From NCBI RefSeq assembly GCF_003367235.1, contig NZ_QRGP01000003.1:124001-188000 (forward strand): DNA of 64,000 nt, given 5' to 3'. The notes beneath the pieces are model-generated. The model worked only from the letters and a program-made list of their open reading frames with translations. It did no database searches and had not been told where the DNA came from. Position 1 is the stretch's first letter. Each line of letters begins with the position of its first letter. Position numbers and translations under genes: made by a program. Source of the DNA: Sphingorhabdus pulchriflava. Lineage in GTDB: Bacteria; Pseudomonadota; Alphaproteobacteria; Sphingomonadales; Sphingomonadaceae. Positions 12,710 through 21,821 of this stretch are shown one piece after another.

Positions 12710-13216
12710 TCAGCTTCCTTTGCGTCCGAGCGCTTCGACTCTTGCGACAACTTCATCGCGGATTTTTGGGGTCACGAATTTCGAGATATTGCCGCCGTAA
12801 ATAGCGATTTCTTTCACGAGGCGGCTCGCAATAGGCTGCAGGGAAACATCGGCCATCAGAAAAACGGTTTCCACTCGGTCGTTGAGCTGGCGGTTCATGC
12901 CGGTGAGCTGATATTCATATTCGAAGTCGGTAACCCCGCGAATACCGCGAATGACGACTGCGGCACCTTGTGCATCGGCAAAGTCCATCAGTAGCGAGTT
13001 GAAGCCGACGACGCGGGTGTTGCTGATACCCTGATTTTTCACTTCGCGCTCGACCATCGCCATCCGCTCTTCGTCATTGAACATCGGCGATTTAGCAATA
13101 TTTGTAGTCACGCCGATGACCAGTTCGTCAACCAGCTTCGCACCGCGCGCGATGATGTCCATATGGCCAAGGGTGATCGGGTCGAAGGTTCCCGGATAGA
13201 CGCCGATACGCTTCAT
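12710..13216 (-). CDS. coaD: Phosphopantetheine adenylyltransferase (CoaD)
   Basis: A 168-residue cytosolic nucleotidyltransferase that makes dephospho-CoA from 4'-phosphopantetheine and ATP, the fourth step of coenzyme A synthesis. Signatures: Tyr-Pro-Gly-Thr-Phe-Asp-Pro-Ile-Thr-Leu-Gly-His at the N-terminus (the T/HxGH motif), Arg-Gly-Ile-Arg-Gly-Val-Thr-Asp-Phe-Glu-Tyr-Glu in the middle, and Pro-Ile-Ala-Ser-Arg-Leu-Val-Lys-Glu in the position of the ISSTxVR-type motif. Length is normal. It starts 13 bases after the ispA stop and so is likely in the xseB-ispA-coaD operon. panB of the same pathway is at 25.5 kb. Confidence 0.97.
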   Translation of the reverse strand: MKRIGVYPGTFDPITLGHMDIIARGAKLVDELVIGVTTNIAKSPMFNDEERMAMVEREVKNQGISNTRVVGFNSLLMDFADAQGAAVVIRGIRGVTDFEYEYQLTGMNRQLNDRVETVFLMADVSLQPIASRLVKEIAIYGGNISKFVTPKIRDEVVARVEALGRKGS

Positions 13217-13229
13217 ATTTTCTCTCCCC

Positions 13230-14132
13230 TCAGCGATCCCGTTCGAGCACATAGCGTGCAATTGCGCGGAGCAAATCTGCTTCATGGCCATAGCCAGCCA
13301 GATGGCTAACCGATTGTTCGACGAGCATTCCCGCTTGCTGTTTGGCGCGTTCAAGGCCCATTAGCGAGACGAACGTGGCCTTTCCGGCATCGGCATCCTT
13401 GTGCAACGCCTTGCCCGCCAGCGCCTCGTCGCCTTCGACATCCATGATGTCATCGACAATTTGGAAGGCGAGGCCGATGTCGCGCGCATAGCCGCGCAAA
13501 TGCGTGCGACCCTCGGGCGGCACATGGCCGAGGATGGCCCCCATTTCGACACTGGCGGCAATCAGCGCGCCGGTTTTCAGCGCCTGCAGCCGGGTGACGG
13601 TGGGTAGGTCGAAGCTCGATTTTTCGGCTTCCAGATCCATCATTTGCCCGCCCGCCATTCCTGACGGGCCGCTGGCAGTCGCCAATGTTGCTATCAGTTC
13701 CGAACGGGTGAACGGATCGGGATGGGTGGCAGCATCGGCAAGGATTTCAAAGGCCAATGCATGGAGCGAGTCTCCTGCCAATACCGCCGTCGCTTCGTCA
13801 AAGGCCTTGTGGACTGTTGGTTTCCCGCGGCGCAGATCATCATCATCCATGCAAGGCAGATCGTCATGGACGAGCGAATAGACATGGATTGCTTCTACAG
13901 CTGTACCCGCCCGAACCGCATAGACCCGCGACACGTTAAAAATACTGGCGGTAGCAATAACCAATAGCGGTCGCAGCCTTTTGCCACCACCAATCGCGGC
14001 GTGGCGCATGGCTTGGTACAGTCGCGCCCGTGCATCGTCAGGCACTTGAAGCAATTGGTCGAACAGTTCGTCAACCTCGGCGGCCACTTGTGCAATGGCG
14101 GATTCGAGCAGTGACGTCGATTGCGCGCCCAA
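13230..14132 (-). CDS. ispA: Polyprenyl synthetase (farnesyl/geranyl diphosphate synthase, IspA)
   Basis: A protein of about 300 residues that condenses isopentenyl diphosphate with allylic diphosphates to make C10-C15 precursors for ubiquinone, undecaprenol and, in many relatives, carotenoids. The first aspartate-rich motif is His-Asp-Asp-Leu-Pro-Cys-Met-Asp-Asp-Asp-Asp-Leu-Arg-Arg-Gly and the second Gln-Ile-Val-Asp-Asp-Ile-Met-Asp. Gly-Gly-Lys-Arg-Leu-Arg-Pro is the substrate-binding motif. The start is uncertain: no ATG exists near the expected position, and TTG 14132, four bases beyond the xseB stop, gives normal length; GTG 14087 is an alternative. The xseB-ispA pairing is typical of bacterial isoprenoid loci. 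Confidence 0.93.
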   Translation of the reverse strand: MGAQSTSLLESAIAQVAAEVDELFDQLLQVPDDARARLYQAMRHAAIGGGKRLRPLLVIATASIFNVSRVYAVRAGTAVEAIHVYSLVHDDLPCMDDDDLRRGKPTVHKAFDEATAVLAGDSLHALAFEILADAATHPDPFTRSELIATLATASGPSGMAGGQMMDLEAEKSSFDLPTVTRLQALKTGALIAASVEMGAILGHVPPEGRTHLRGYARDIGLAFQIVDDIMDVEGDEALAGKALHKDADAGKATFVSLMGLERAKQQAGMLVEQSVSHLAGYGHEADLLRAIARYVLERDR

Positions 14133-14136
14133 CGGA

Positions 14137-14376
14137 TCAGTCCGCGTCGAAGGGGCGTGTCGCGGCGGGTGCACCGTCAGCGCCAAGCACAATCTGTTCG
14201 ATTTTTGCCTGCGCCGCGTCGAGCCGTGCCTGGCACAGCACGCGCAATTTGTGGCCTTGTTCGTAGAGCGCAATCGATTCATCGAGCGGCGCTTCGCCAC
14301 TTTCGAGTTTGCGTACAATCTCTTCAAGCGCCTTGAGCGCCTCTTCAAAACTGGGTTCTGTGCTTTCGCTGGTCAT
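14137..14376 (-). CDS. xseB: Exodeoxyribonuclease VII small subunit
   Basis: A 79-residue helical protein that binds the XseA large subunit to form the single-strand exonuclease VII. The family core is clear: [12 protein letters not shown], then [12 protein letters not shown] and Tyr-Glu-Gln-Gly. The start at ATG 14376 fits the family; the frame is open upstream through the promoter region but unused. It is followed by ispA with almost no gap, the standard xseB-ispA arrangement. A divergent lipoprotein gene begins 110 bases away. Confidence 0.95.
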   Translation of the reverse strand: MTSESTEPSFEEALKALEEIVRKLESGEAPLDESIALYEQGHKLRVLCQARLDAAQAKIEQIVLGADGAPAATRPFDAD

Positions 14377-14485
14377 GCCGCAGCTTTGGCGCGGGGCAGC
14401 TTGCCGGTCAAGCGTTTCGCTTCGTCGATCTTCGGCGCCGATTTTACTTTCAGCTGCAACAAAGCTGGGGCAAGGTCCCGAGTCT

Positions 14486-14917
14486 ATGAAGAAATCTATT
14501 CTCCTCATCGCCCCGTTGTCCATGCTGGCGTTAGCGGCATGCAACAAGTCCGAAACCCCCGCCGCCGAAGGCGAAGCGACCGCCGGTGCCGAAGCACCTG
14601 CTGCGCCCGTTGCAGAGATGCCCCCGGCGATCACATCGCAGGCGACCTATCGCTGTGCTGACAACACCATCGTGCATGTTGACTTCCTCGGCAAGAACGA
14701 AGCCGCCGACATCCGCGTGGGTGACAAGACCGCCGCTGCCGTGCGCGTGAAGGCTGAGGCACCCGCCGCTCCGGCTGAAGGTGCAGCTGCTCCTGCTGCC
14801 GAAGCACCCACAGGCCCGCTCAAATCCGAAGATGGCAAGACCATGCTGTCGGGCAGCGGCAAGCAGATCAACCTCAAGCTCGCCGACAAGGGCGCGCAGA
14901 CCTGCAAAAGCAACTGA
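14486..14917 (+). CDS. Lipoprotein resembling MliC/PliC lysozyme inhibitors
   Basis: A 143-residue lipoprotein with lipobox Leu-Ala-Ala-Cys (Cys19) and a long Ala/Glu/Pro linker. Two parts, [11 protein letters not shown] and [10 protein letters not shown] followed by a late Cys, resemble the MliC fold, in which a disulfide links a Tyr-x-Cys strand to the C-terminus. They are separated by a second Ala/Pro-rich insert where MliC has continuous beta strands. MliC proteins inhibit c-type lysozyme at the cell surface. The assignment is tentative because the central strands are replaced by low-complexity sequence. A terminator-like hairpin follows. Confidence 0.65.
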   Translation: MKKSILLIAPLSMLALAACNKSETPAAEGEATAGAEAPAAPVAEMPPAITSQATYRCADNTIVHVDFLGKNEAADIRVGDKTAAAVRVKAEAPAAPAEGAAAPAAEAPTGPLKSEDGKTMLSGSGKQINLKLADKGAQTCKSN

Positions 14918-14942
14918 TACAATATTCAAATCGAAGTCGGAG

Positions 14943-14971
14943 AAGGGGTCGCGTGTCGGCCCCTTTTTCTT
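14943..14971 (+). terminator. Rho-independent terminator after the MliC-like lipoprotein
   Basis: An eight-pair stem (AAGGGGTC pairing with GGCCCCTT, with one G-U pair) encloses a seven-base loop and runs directly into TTTCTT. It lies 26 bases past the lipoprotein stop and 50 bases before the next gene. Confidence 0.75.
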
Positions 14972-15021
14972 GCGCATTGCAGTCGCCTCGCTAGTCTCGG
15001 CCGACAGGGGAGGGACCAGCC

Positions 15022-15672
15022 ATGTTTATCGGACATTTTTCACCTGCGATGATCGCCGCGCGCCACAAGGATGCGCCCAGCCTGCCAGTTTTGTTCATCG
15101 GTGCGCAACTGGTTGACTGGGCCTTTTTCGGGCTGCTGCTCACGGGCATTGAAAAGATGCGGGTGACACCGGGGATTTCGGTGATGAACCCGATGGATCT
15201 CTATCATATGCCCTATACGCATAGCCTTTTGGGGTCGGCCCTATTTGCCACCTTATTTGGTGGTTTGGTGTTTCTGGTTTCGAAAAACCGCATGGCCGGG
15301 ATTATCTCCGGTCTCGTCGTGCTTTCGCACTGGTTTCTCGACCTGTTGGTGCACGTACCAGACCTGACACTGATTGGCAGCCCGCCCAAACTGGGCTTGG
15401 GCCTCTGGAACCACCGCGCAATTGAAATGCCGCTCGAACTGGGGCTAACTTTCGGATCGCTCTGGCTCTACTCAAAAGCGGTTAAACCCAGGATGCTGCC
15501 CTTGGCTGTGCTGGGCGGTGTGATGCTGCTGTTCCAGGCGGTGAACTGGTTCGGTCCCGTCGAAACGGAAGTGACGACGGGTACCAGTCTTCTCGCCTTC
15601 TTTGCCTTTGGTCTGATCACGCTCGCCGCGTGGTGGGTTTATCGCAGCGAAGGCCGCAAACAGGCTGGCTAA
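15022..15672 (+). CDS. Membrane-bound DUF457/YdjM-like protein
   Basis: A 216-residue protein with about five membrane segments. Conserved polar residues sit at segment edges: Met-Pro-Tyr-Thr-His-Ser-Leu-Leu-Gly and [13 protein letters not shown]. These resemble the His/Asp motifs of the YdjM/DUF457 family of membrane-bound metal-dependent hydrolases; that comparison comes from memory. The catalytic function has not been established for most members. GGGAGGGA precedes ATG 15022. The gene ends 29 bases before purL on the same strand. Confidence 0.75.
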   Translation: MFIGHFSPAMIAARHKDAPSLPVLFIGAQLVDWAFFGLLLTGIEKMRVTPGISVMNPMDLYHMPYTHSLLGSALFATLFGGLVFLVSKNRMAGIISGLVVLSHWFLDLLVHVPDLTLIGSPPKLGLGLWNHRAIEMPLELGLTFGSLWLYSKAVKPRMLPLAVLGGVMLLFQAVNWFGPVETEVTTGTSLLAFFAFGLITLAAWWVYRSEGRKQAG

Positions 15673-15701
15673 AGGCGGCATGCAACGCTAAAGCGCCGCG
15701 C

Positions 15702-17882
15702 ATGACCCAGATCACCCCGCAAGTCGTCGCCGACCATGGCCTTTCCGAGGAAGAATATCAGCGCATCCTGAATGCGATGGGGCGCGAGCCCAATCTGGTC
15801 GAGCTCGGCATCTTTTCGGTGATGTGGTCGGAGCATTGCAGCTATAAAAGCTCGCGCATCCACCTGAAAAAGCTGCCGACCGAGGCCCCCTGGGTGATTT
15901 GCGGGCCGGGCGAAAATGCGGGCGTGATCGACATTGGCGACGGGCAGGCGGCGATTTTCAAGATGGAATCGCACAACCACCCGTCTTACATCGAACCCTA
16001 TCAGGGAGCAGCAACGGGTGTCGGCGGCATCTTGCGCGATGTTTTCACCATGGGCGCGCGGCCGGTCGCGAATATGAATGCGCTGCGCTTTGGTCGTCCC
16101 GACCATCCCAAGATGAAGCACCTCGTGCAGGGTGTGGTCGCCGGTATCGGTGGCTATGGCAATTGCGTAGGCGTGCCGACCGTCGGCGGTGAAACCAATT
16201 TCCACCCGGCTTATGACGGCAACATCCTGGTCAATGCGATGACGGTGGGCGTCGCTGATACCGACAAAATTTTCTATTCGGCGGCGACCGGCGTGGGCAA
16301 CCCGATTGTCTATGTCGGATCGAAAACCGGGCGCGATGGCATTCACGGTGCAACCATGGCATCGGCCGATTTTGGCGAGGATGCCGAAGAAAAACGCCCG
16401 ACGGTGCAGGTCGGCGATCCCTTTACCGAGAAACTGTTGATCGAGGCGTGCCTCGAGCTGATGGCAACCGATGCGATCGTTGCAATTCAGGATATGGGTG
16501 CGGCAGGCCTTACGTCGTCCAGCGTCGAAATGGCGTCGAAGGGTGGTTGCGGTATCCGGCTCGATATGAACAAGGTGCCGCAGCGCGAAACCGGTATGAC
16601 GCCTTATGAAATGATGCTGTCCGAATCGCAGGAACGCATGCTGATGGTGCTGAAGCCCGGCAAGGAGCCGATGGCGCAGGCGATTTTCGAGAAATGGGAA
16701 CTCGATTTCGCTGTGATCGGCGAGGTGACCGATACCGGCCATATGGTGCTCGAATGGAATGGTGACGTGGTGTGCGACATCCCGCTCGGCCCGCTTGCCG
16801 ATGATGCCCCGCAATATGATCGCCCGGCGCTGAGCCGTGAAGACTATAAGGCATGGGCTAAGGTGAAGCCGCTCGGCGATGTGCCGCAATCGGCGGATCT
16901 GACAAAGGATTTGCTCAAGCTGATGGCTTCGCCTGACCTCGCCAGTCGCGCGTGGATCTGGCAGCAATATGACAGTCAGGTCGGCGCCGATACCGCGCAG
17001 AAATCGGGCGGCGATGCGGCTGTAGTCCGTGTGCACGGGCATAAAAAGGCGCTCGCCATGTCGACCGACTGCACCCCGCGTTATGTCTATGCCGATCCAT
17101 ATGAGGGCGGCAAGCAGGCGGTTGCTGAGACCTATCGTAACATCAGTGCTGTCGGCGCAACCCCGCTCGCTATCACCAACTGCCTAAACTTCGCCAACCC
17201 GCAGCGCCCCGAAATCATGGCGCAATTTGTGGGTGCGCTTGAAGGCATGGGCGATGCCTGCCGCGCGCTCGATTATCCGATCGTCTCGGGCAACGTCTCG
17301 CTCTACAATGAAAGCAAGGCGACTGGCGGCGGTAGTGCGATCTTGCCGACCCCTGCAATTGGCGGCGTCGGCTTGCTTGACGATGTGTCGAAAATGGCGA
17401 CCATCGCCTTCAAGGCCGAAGGAGAAATCCTCGCCGTGATCGGCCCCAACTATCCCGAACTCGGGCAGTCGTTATGGCTGCGCGAAATTCACGGCCGCGA
17501 AGAGGGCGATCCGCCCTTTGTCGACCTGGCCGACGAGAAATTGAACGGCACTATTGTCCGCCAACTGATCGCCGAAGGTGCGGTTACGGCGGTTCACGAT
17601 ATTTCGGATGGCGGCCTGCTGGTCGCCGTGGCGGAAATGGCGCTGGCGGGCGGAATCGGCGCTGAACTGTCGGCGATGGATACAGCCTTTGCCTTCAACG
17701 AAACCCAGTCGCGCTATCTGGTGACCTATCCGGCAGACAAGCCGCTCGATCGAAACAAAGTGCCGTTTGAACCCATCGGAACCGTCAGTGGCGATGCCAT
17801 CCGCGTCAATGGTTCGACTGTTTCGCTGAACGACCTGCGCGCCGCGCATGAAAGCTTCTTCAAGGACTGGATGGAAGTTTGA
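15702..17882 (+). CDS. purL: Phosphoribosylformylglycinamidine synthase subunit PurL
   Basis: A 726-residue enzyme of de novo purine synthesis that converts FGAR to FGAM with ATP and ammonia delivered by PurQ. This is the small PurL type, which works as a PurLQS complex; purQ and purS are not in this window. Signatures: [10 protein letters not shown] at the N-terminus, Gly-Pro-Gly-Glu-Asn-Ala-Gly, Glu-Ser-His-Asn-His-Pro-Ser and Gly-Ala-Ala-Thr-Gly-Val-Gly-Gly-Ile-type ATP-site loops, and Asp-Ile-Ser-Asp-Gly-Gly-Leu in the second half. The start ATG 15702 gives the family length. Its TGA overlaps the next ATG by one base. Confidence 0.97.
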   Translation: MTQITPQVVADHGLSEEEYQRILNAMGREPNLVELGIFSVMWSEHCSYKSSRIHLKKLPTEAPWVICGPGENAGVIDIGDGQAAIFKMESHNHPSYIEPYQGAATGVGGILRDVFTMGARPVANMNALRFGRPDHPKMKHLVQGVVAGIGGYGNCVGVPTVGGETNFHPAYDGNILVNAMTVGVADTDKIFYSAATGVGNPIVYVGSKTGRDGIHGATMASADFGEDAEEKRPTVQVGDPFTEKLLIEACLELMATDAIVAIQDMGAAGLTSSSVEMASKGGCGIRLDMNKVPQRETGMTPYEMMLSESQERMLMVLKPGKEPMAQAIFEKWELDFAVIGEVTDTGHMVLEWNGDVVCDIPLGPLADDAPQYDRPALSREDYKAWAKVKPLGDVPQSADLTKDLLKLMASPDLASRAWIWQQYDSQVGADTAQKSGGDAAVVRVHGHKKALAMSTDCTPRYVYADPYEGGKQAVAETYRNISAVGATPLAITNCLNFANPQRPEIMAQFVGALEGMGDACRALDYPIVSGNVSLYNESKATGGGSAILPTPAIGGVGLLDDVSKMATIAFKAEGEILAVIGPNYPELGQSLWLREIHGREEGDPPFVDLADEKLNGTIVRQLIAEGAVTAVHDISDGGLLVAVAEMALAGGIGAELSAMDTAFAFNETQSRYLVTYPADKPLDRNKVPFEPIGTVSGDAIRVNGSTVSLNDLRAAHESFFKDWMEV

Positions 17883-18295
17883 TGGCAGGCGCGGCGGGCT
17901 ATTCCGGAACCCCGCTGGCGAAGAAGCTGAGCCTGAAAGACGGCATGCATGTCTGGTTTGACGCCATGCCGGAAAGCGTGCGCGCAGCGATTGGCAGTTT
18001 TGGTCTGACATTGGTCGAGGAAAGCGCGCCCGTTCAAGGCATCGATGCGGCACATATATTTGTGACTGAACAGGCGGTGTTGGCGGACCGGCTCACAACC
18101 TTGCGCCATAGCATTGACCCCGCAGGTCAACTCTGGGTCAGCTGGCCCAAAAAGGCGTCTAAAGTGCCAACCGATATTACCGAAGATACGATCCGCGAAC
18201 TCGCGCTGCCCATGGGCTGGGTAGACGTGAAAGTGTGCGCAATCGATGCCGTCTGGTCCGGCCTCAAACTCGTCATCCGCAAGGAATTGCGTTAG
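17882..18295 (+). CDS. DUF3052-family protein
   Basis: A 137-residue soluble protein that resembles the DUF3052 family: Gly-Tyr-Ser-Gly-Thr-Pro-Leu-Ala-Lys-Lys-Leu near the N-terminus, Leu-Trp-Val-Ser-Trp-Pro-Lys-Lys-Ala-Ser in the centre, and a C-terminal Val-Trp-Ser-Gly-Leu-Lys-Leu-Val-Ile-Arg. It starts at ATG 17882, sharing one base with the purL stop (TGATG), so translation is coupled to purL. No catalytic function is known for the family. Its end overlaps the convergent coq4 stop by four bases. Confidence 0.8.
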   Translation: MAGAAGYSGTPLAKKLSLKDGMHVWFDAMPESVRAAIGSFGLTLVEESAPVQGIDAAHIFVTEQAVLADRLTTLRHSIDPAGQLWVSWPKKASKVPTDITEDTIRELALPMGWVDVKVCAIDAVWSGLKLVIRKELR

Positions 18296-19086
18296 GCTGC
18301 GGCCTTCTGCTGCCCCAGCAGGTCATAGGGATCAATGCCTTCACCGCGCATGATGGCATGTGCGCGCTGATAGGTAACCGGATCGGCAATGTTCAGTTTC
18401 TTGCGCGCTTCCGCCAACGGCATTGCCAGCAAGGCTTCGATATCCTCATGCGCCGGACTTTTGGCGAGGCGGCCCATGCGCTGTCCTTCACGCACTGCGG
18501 CGTAGATGGGCGCGTCGGTTGACACCGTCTTCTTCAGCTCGCGTGCGCCCGCCCATGCGATGAACAACACGCCCCAGCTGGGGTTCAGGCTGTAAGAAAA
18601 GGCGAGGACGCATTGTTCGCCTAAGGCATCGCGGCCATAGCCGGTCAGTACGTGAAAGAGATCATGCGTATCACGCAGGCGGTTGCCATAACGTTCAAGC
18701 ATGTCGTCATGACGGGGTTTGCCCTGCTGGAAGCGGTCAAATTCGTCGACCAGGCCTTGCGACGTCAGCCCCTCTTTTTCCATGAAGTCACAATAGGCGT
18801 GTGCCACGGTGCCCATCGGCAGTTTGCGCAGCCGGTCATGGTCATCAAGCAAATGCGGCAGATATTCGTTCTTTTCGAGGATGGTCTTGCCGGTCGGGCT
18901 GGCGAAGAAATGTTCGGCCGATTTGGCAAAACGGTTGTCGCGCAGCGCTTCGATAATGTGGAAGACCTGGGCAGTATCTTCCTTGTCGGCGATCAGTTTC
19001 CGGAAGTGGTGCAGCGCCTTCATCGGGCGGAAACCCGAATCGGTGCGGGCGGGGTCGCAAAGGGGAATTGCCTGATCCATGAACAT
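18292..19086 (-). CDS. coq4: Coq4-family ubiquinone biosynthesis protein
   Basis: A 264-residue protein of the Coq4 family, which in eukaryotes and many alphaproteobacteria is needed for ubiquinone (coenzyme Q) assembly at the inner membrane. The diagnostic metal-binding motif is present as Arg-Asp-Thr-His-Asp-Leu-Phe-His-Val-Leu-Thr-Gly-Tyr, preceding Glu in Ala-Leu-Gly-Glu. The flanking Leu-Pro-x-Gly-Thr-Val-Ala-His-Ala-Tyr stretch is also typical. Starts at ATG 19086 and ATG 19080 are both possible. The gene stands alone; the upstream 135 bases are shared with the divergent DUF418 gene. Confidence 0.9.
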   Translation of the reverse strand: MFMDQAIPLCDPARTDSGFRPMKALHHFRKLIADKEDTAQVFHIIEALRDNRFAKSAEHFFASPTGKTILEKNEYLPHLLDDHDRLRKLPMGTVAHAYCDFMEKEGLTSQGLVDEFDRFQQGKPRHDDMLERYGNRLRDTHDLFHVLTGYGRDALGEQCVLAFSYSLNPSWGVLFIAWAGARELKKTVSTDAPIYAAVREGQRMGRLAKSPAHEDIEALLAMPLAEARKKLNIADPVTYQRAHAIMRGEGIDPYDLLGQQKAAA

Positions 19087-19221
19087 CTTACCTATGTTGC
19101 AGTTGTTGCGGATGTCTTACCAACAAGAGTGTTAATAGCAGCTTAGCAAGTCAGTATCAATAGCGACTGGACGTATCACCGCCCCAACTGTATTGATGGC
19201 TTAATACAGGAGGGGAAAATC

Positions 19222-20457
19222 ATGTCCAGCCAAGTGGTTGCAACACGCCACATCACATTGGACGCGCTGCGCGGCTTTGCGGTGATGGGCATATTGGCGA
19301 TGAACATCGTGGCTTTCGCGCTTCCCGAATGGGCCTATGTTGCTCCGGGTACCTATGGCGGGGATAGCGCCGCTGACAAGGCAAGCTGGTTGGTTTCGTT
19401 CATTTTCATCGATGGTAAGATGCGCGGATTATTCTCGCTTTTGTTCGGGGCGAGCATGGCGCTGATTATCGAGCGGGCTGAAGCCAAGGGCGAAAATCCG
19501 GCGAAGGTGCATTATTCGCGGATGATCTGGCTATTGCTATTCGGCGCGGCCCATTATCTCTTCATCTGGTGGGGCGACATATTGTTCCTCTACGCCGTAA
19601 TCGGCTGCATCGCCTACCTGTTCCGCAAATGGGAGGCAAAGCGACTGATCAAATGGGCGCTGATCATCTATGGCCTCGGCTTCCTTTTGTACGCGCTGCA
19701 ATTTGGTGGGCTGCAGTTCCTCCAGTTCATGGCGACGCAGCCCGGTGCGGACGCGTCGGTTGTGGCGCAATATAAGGAAATCATCGCCAGCCCCGACTTC
19801 AGCTTGGACGCCAGCGCAGAGATTGCCGCCTATAGCGGGAGCTATGCCGATATTGTCGCGCGGCGTTGGGACGATGCGCTCAACCTGCTGATATTGATTG
19901 CACAATCTTTCGCCGAAACCCTGCCGCTGATGATGCTTGGCATGGCGATGAAGAAGAACGGATTTCTGACCGGAGAGTGGGATCGCAGCGATTATGCGCG
20001 TTGGGCCCGCAAGATGCTGATCCCCGGTCTTTTGATCTCGACGGGGCTGGGCCTGTGGGTCGCTTCGAGCGGGTTTGACCTGATCACAACTTTAGGCAAC
20101 TTTCTCGCCTGGAGTTTGATTCCGCGGCTGCTGATGACAATCGGCTATGCCGCGCTGCTGATCATGGCGATCCAGTCCTTCGCCGATTCGGCATTCATCG
20201 GACGGGTTACAGCAACGGGACGAGCGGCTTTCACCAACTATCTGGGCACCAGCATCCTGATGTCGACAATCTTTTACGGCTATGGACTGGGGCTGTACAA
20301 TCAGGCCGGTCGTGCCAGCCTGTGGTTCTTCGTGCTTGGGGCATGGGCGTTGATGCTGCTCTGGTCAAAACCCTGGCTGGAGCGTTTTCATTTTGGCCCA
20401 TTTGAATGGCTGTGGCGCAGTTTGGCACGCGGGAAGCTCCAGCCGCTCAAAAAATGA
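19222..20457 (+). CDS. DUF418 (YeiB-like) membrane protein
   Basis: A 411-residue inner-membrane protein with about ten membrane segments. The N-terminus carries the family hallmark Asp-Ala-Leu-Arg-Gly-Phe-Ala-Val-Met-Gly-Ile-Leu and Lys-Met-Arg-Gly-Leu-Phe-Ser-Leu-Leu-Phe-Gly. The C-terminal DUF418 domain includes Thr-Gly-Arg-Ala-Ala-Phe-Thr-Asn-Tyr and Gly-Pro-Phe-Glu-Trp-Leu-Trp-Arg. CAGGAGGGG is an excellent ribosome binding site. Members are called membrane or transport proteins without a proven substrate. The bfd gene begins 56 bases downstream. Confidence 0.9.
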   Translation: MSSQVVATRHITLDALRGFAVMGILAMNIVAFALPEWAYVAPGTYGGDSAADKASWLVSFIFIDGKMRGLFSLLFGASMALIIERAEAKGENPAKVHYSRMIWLLLFGAAHYLFIWWGDILFLYAVIGCIAYLFRKWEAKRLIKWALIIYGLGFLLYALQFGGLQFLQFMATQPGADASVVAQYKEIIASPDFSLDASAEIAAYSGSYADIVARRWDDALNLLILIAQSFAETLPLMMLGMAMKKNGFLTGEWDRSDYARWARKMLIPGLLISTGLGLWVASSGFDLITTLGNFLAWSLIPRLLMTIGYAALLIMAIQSFADSAFIGRVTATGRAAFTNYLGTSILMSTIFYGYGLGLYNQAGRASLWFFVLGAWALMLLWSKPWLERFHFGPFEWLWRSLARGKLQPLKK

Positions 20458-20477
20458 TTCGGTGGCTCCAATTGCTA

Positions 20478-20495
20478 TTGCAATCAATTCGCATT
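20478..20495. promoter_or_regulatory. Possible Fur-type iron box upstream of bfd
   Basis: An AT-rich imperfect palindrome (TTGCAATCAATTCGCATT) lies 18 bases before the bfd start. It resembles Fur-box half-sites (TGCnAAT type), and bfd genes are commonly iron-repressed. Symmetry is only partial, so this is a weak call. Confidence 0.3.
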
Positions 20496-20513
20496 AACGC
20501 TAATTCGAGTCCC

Positions 20514-20684
20514 ATGATCGTCTGTGTCTGCAACGCCATTCGGGAAAAAGATCTGCGCGCTGCCGTGCGTTGCGGCAGTGAAAAGCCGGCGGATGTCTAC
20601 GCACGGCTGGGCCGTAAACCGAAATGCGGCCAATGTCTCTCCTTCGCCAAGGATCTGATCAGCATTAAGCCTGCAAGCGCTTAG
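20514..20684 (+). CDS. bfd: Bacterioferritin-associated ferredoxin (Bfd)
   Basis: A 56-residue [2Fe-2S] protein that docks on bacterioferritin and passes electrons to release stored iron. The four cluster cysteines are in the expected pattern: Val-Cys-Val-Cys at the N-terminus and Lys-Cys-Gly-Gln-Cys in the C-terminal half. Ala-Ile-Arg-Glu-Lys-Asp-Leu and Gly-Arg-Lys-Pro-Lys-Cys-Gly match the family. ATG 20514 gives family length. Bacterioferritin follows 112 bases downstream, the usual functional partner. Confidence 0.93.
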   Translation: MIVCVCNAIREKDLRAAVRCGSEKPADVYARLGRKPKCGQCLSFAKDLISIKPASA

Positions 20685-20796
20685 CAATAGCGCCAGCTTA
20701 TCTAAATGTAACAGCGCCGGATTACAGGGCTTTTCCTGCTTTCCGAACGTACGCCATCGGCCTATTCTGATGGTATCCAATTTCAGGAGAACGGCC

Positions 20797-21276
20797 ATGA
20801 AGGGCGACAGCAAGGTCATCGAATTTCTCAACGAAGCGCTCAAGAATGAGTTGACCGCGATCAACCAATATTGGCTGCACTACCGGATGCTGGATAATCT
20901 GGGTGTTTCCAAACTGGCCGAATATGAACGGCACGAATCGATTGACGAGATGAAGCATGCCGACAAGCTGGCGGAACGCATATTCTTTCTCGAAGGTCTG
21001 CCCAATTTCCAGATGCTCGGTCGCCTGCGCGTGGGCGAGTCGGTCGAAGAAATCCTGAAGGCCGATCTCGATCTCGAATATGATGCCCTTCCGCTACTCA
21101 AGGACGCGATCGCGCATTGTGAAAGCGTGCGTGACTATGTCAGCCGCGATCTGTTTGCCGAGATCCTCGAAAGCGAGGAAGAGCATGTCGACTTCCTTGA
21201 AACGCAATTTGATCTGATCAAGCAGATGGGAATCCAGAATTATATCCAGATGCAAACGGAAGCGGCAGAAAGCTGA
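20797..21276 (+). CDS. bfr: Bacterioferritin
   Basis: A 159-residue four-helix-bundle iron-storage protein that forms a 24-subunit shell, oxidises Fe(II) and binds haem between subunit pairs. All key residues sit at the classical positions: ferroxidase ligands Glu18, Glu51, His54, Glu94, Glu127 and His130, and haem ligand Met52 in Ile-Asp-Glu-Met-Lys-His. AGGAGA precedes ATG 20797. It is adjacent to bfd, so mobilisation and storage functions are encoded together. Confidence 0.98.
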   Translation: MKGDSKVIEFLNEALKNELTAINQYWLHYRMLDNLGVSKLAEYERHESIDEMKHADKLAERIFFLEGLPNFQMLGRLRVGESVEEILKADLDLEYDALPLLKDAIAHCESVRDYVSRDLFAEILESEEEHVDFLETQFDLIKQMGIQNYIQMQTEAAES

Positions 21277-21287
21277 AATTTAAGGGC

Positions 21288-21728
21288 TTAGAGGCGACCG
21301 AATTGGCTTTGGCCCATGGTGCGCGCACCGAATTGGGCGCGGCGTTCGACCAGCGGGCTGGCTTCATTTTCAAGCGCAGTGAGGGTGGCTTCGAATAGAG
21401 GGCGGAGTTGGACAACTTTTTCGACCAGTTCTTCCGGACCCTGTCGCAATTCCACATAGTGGCGCGCTGCAACCTCAATTTCTTCGGCAAGAGCGGCCAG
21501 TCTTTCCGCGCCAAACTGCCAGCTTTCGCCTTTCAGCGTGTGCGCCGGCAGGACTAGTTTGGCAGAGTCGCGCTCACGCATCGCCTGTTCGATGGTGGCG
21601 ACCGATTTGATACCGTCTTCGCGGAAATAGCCGAGTACGCGGACAAAAGCTTCGCCGAGCACGGATCGTGTCTCGCCAAAGGTGGCCCAGTTCACAATAT
21701 CGTCGGCAGGGGATGTCATTGCCGCCAT
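21288..21728 (-). CDS. Orphan histidine phosphotransfer (Hpt) domain protein
   Basis: A 146-residue, mainly helical soluble protein. The Hpt signature is seen as Ala-His-Thr-Leu-Lys-Gly-Glu-Ser-Trp-Gln-Phe-Gly-Ala, where the histidine is the expected phosphorylation site, followed by Leu-Ala-Glu-Glu-Ile-Glu. There is no kinase or receiver domain, and no two-component partner is adjacent; it is convergent with bfr. Hpt proteins relay phosphate from hybrid-kinase receivers to response regulators. The hybrid kinase and LuxR regulator at 4-6.5 kb are possible partners, by inference only. Start ATG 21728 or 21719. Confidence 0.85.
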   Translation of the reverse strand: MAAMTSPADDIVNWATFGETRSVLGEAFVRVLGYFREDGIKSVATIEQAMRERDSAKLVLPAHTLKGESWQFGAERLAALAEEIEVAARHYVELRQGPEELVEKVVQLRPLFEATLTALENEASPLVERRAQFGARTMGQSQFGRL

Positions 21729-21821
21729 TGCTCCGTTCTCGGGATGATACCCAAGCGGACTGTATAATAGTTACAGGTAAACAGAGCGTTGACGTTTGCC
21801 GCAAAAGGCCCCCGCCTGGCT

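Noticed and set aside
15669-17042. A 457-codon open frame antisense to purL
   Set aside because: It mirrors the codon pattern of purL, and its His/Arg-rich translation shows no motif. purL on the other strand is beyond doubt.
19087-19221. Operator-like TATCAATA/TATTGATG pair between coq4 and the DUF418 gene
   Set aside because: The arms are short, imperfect and far apart, and no nearby regulator gene supports them.
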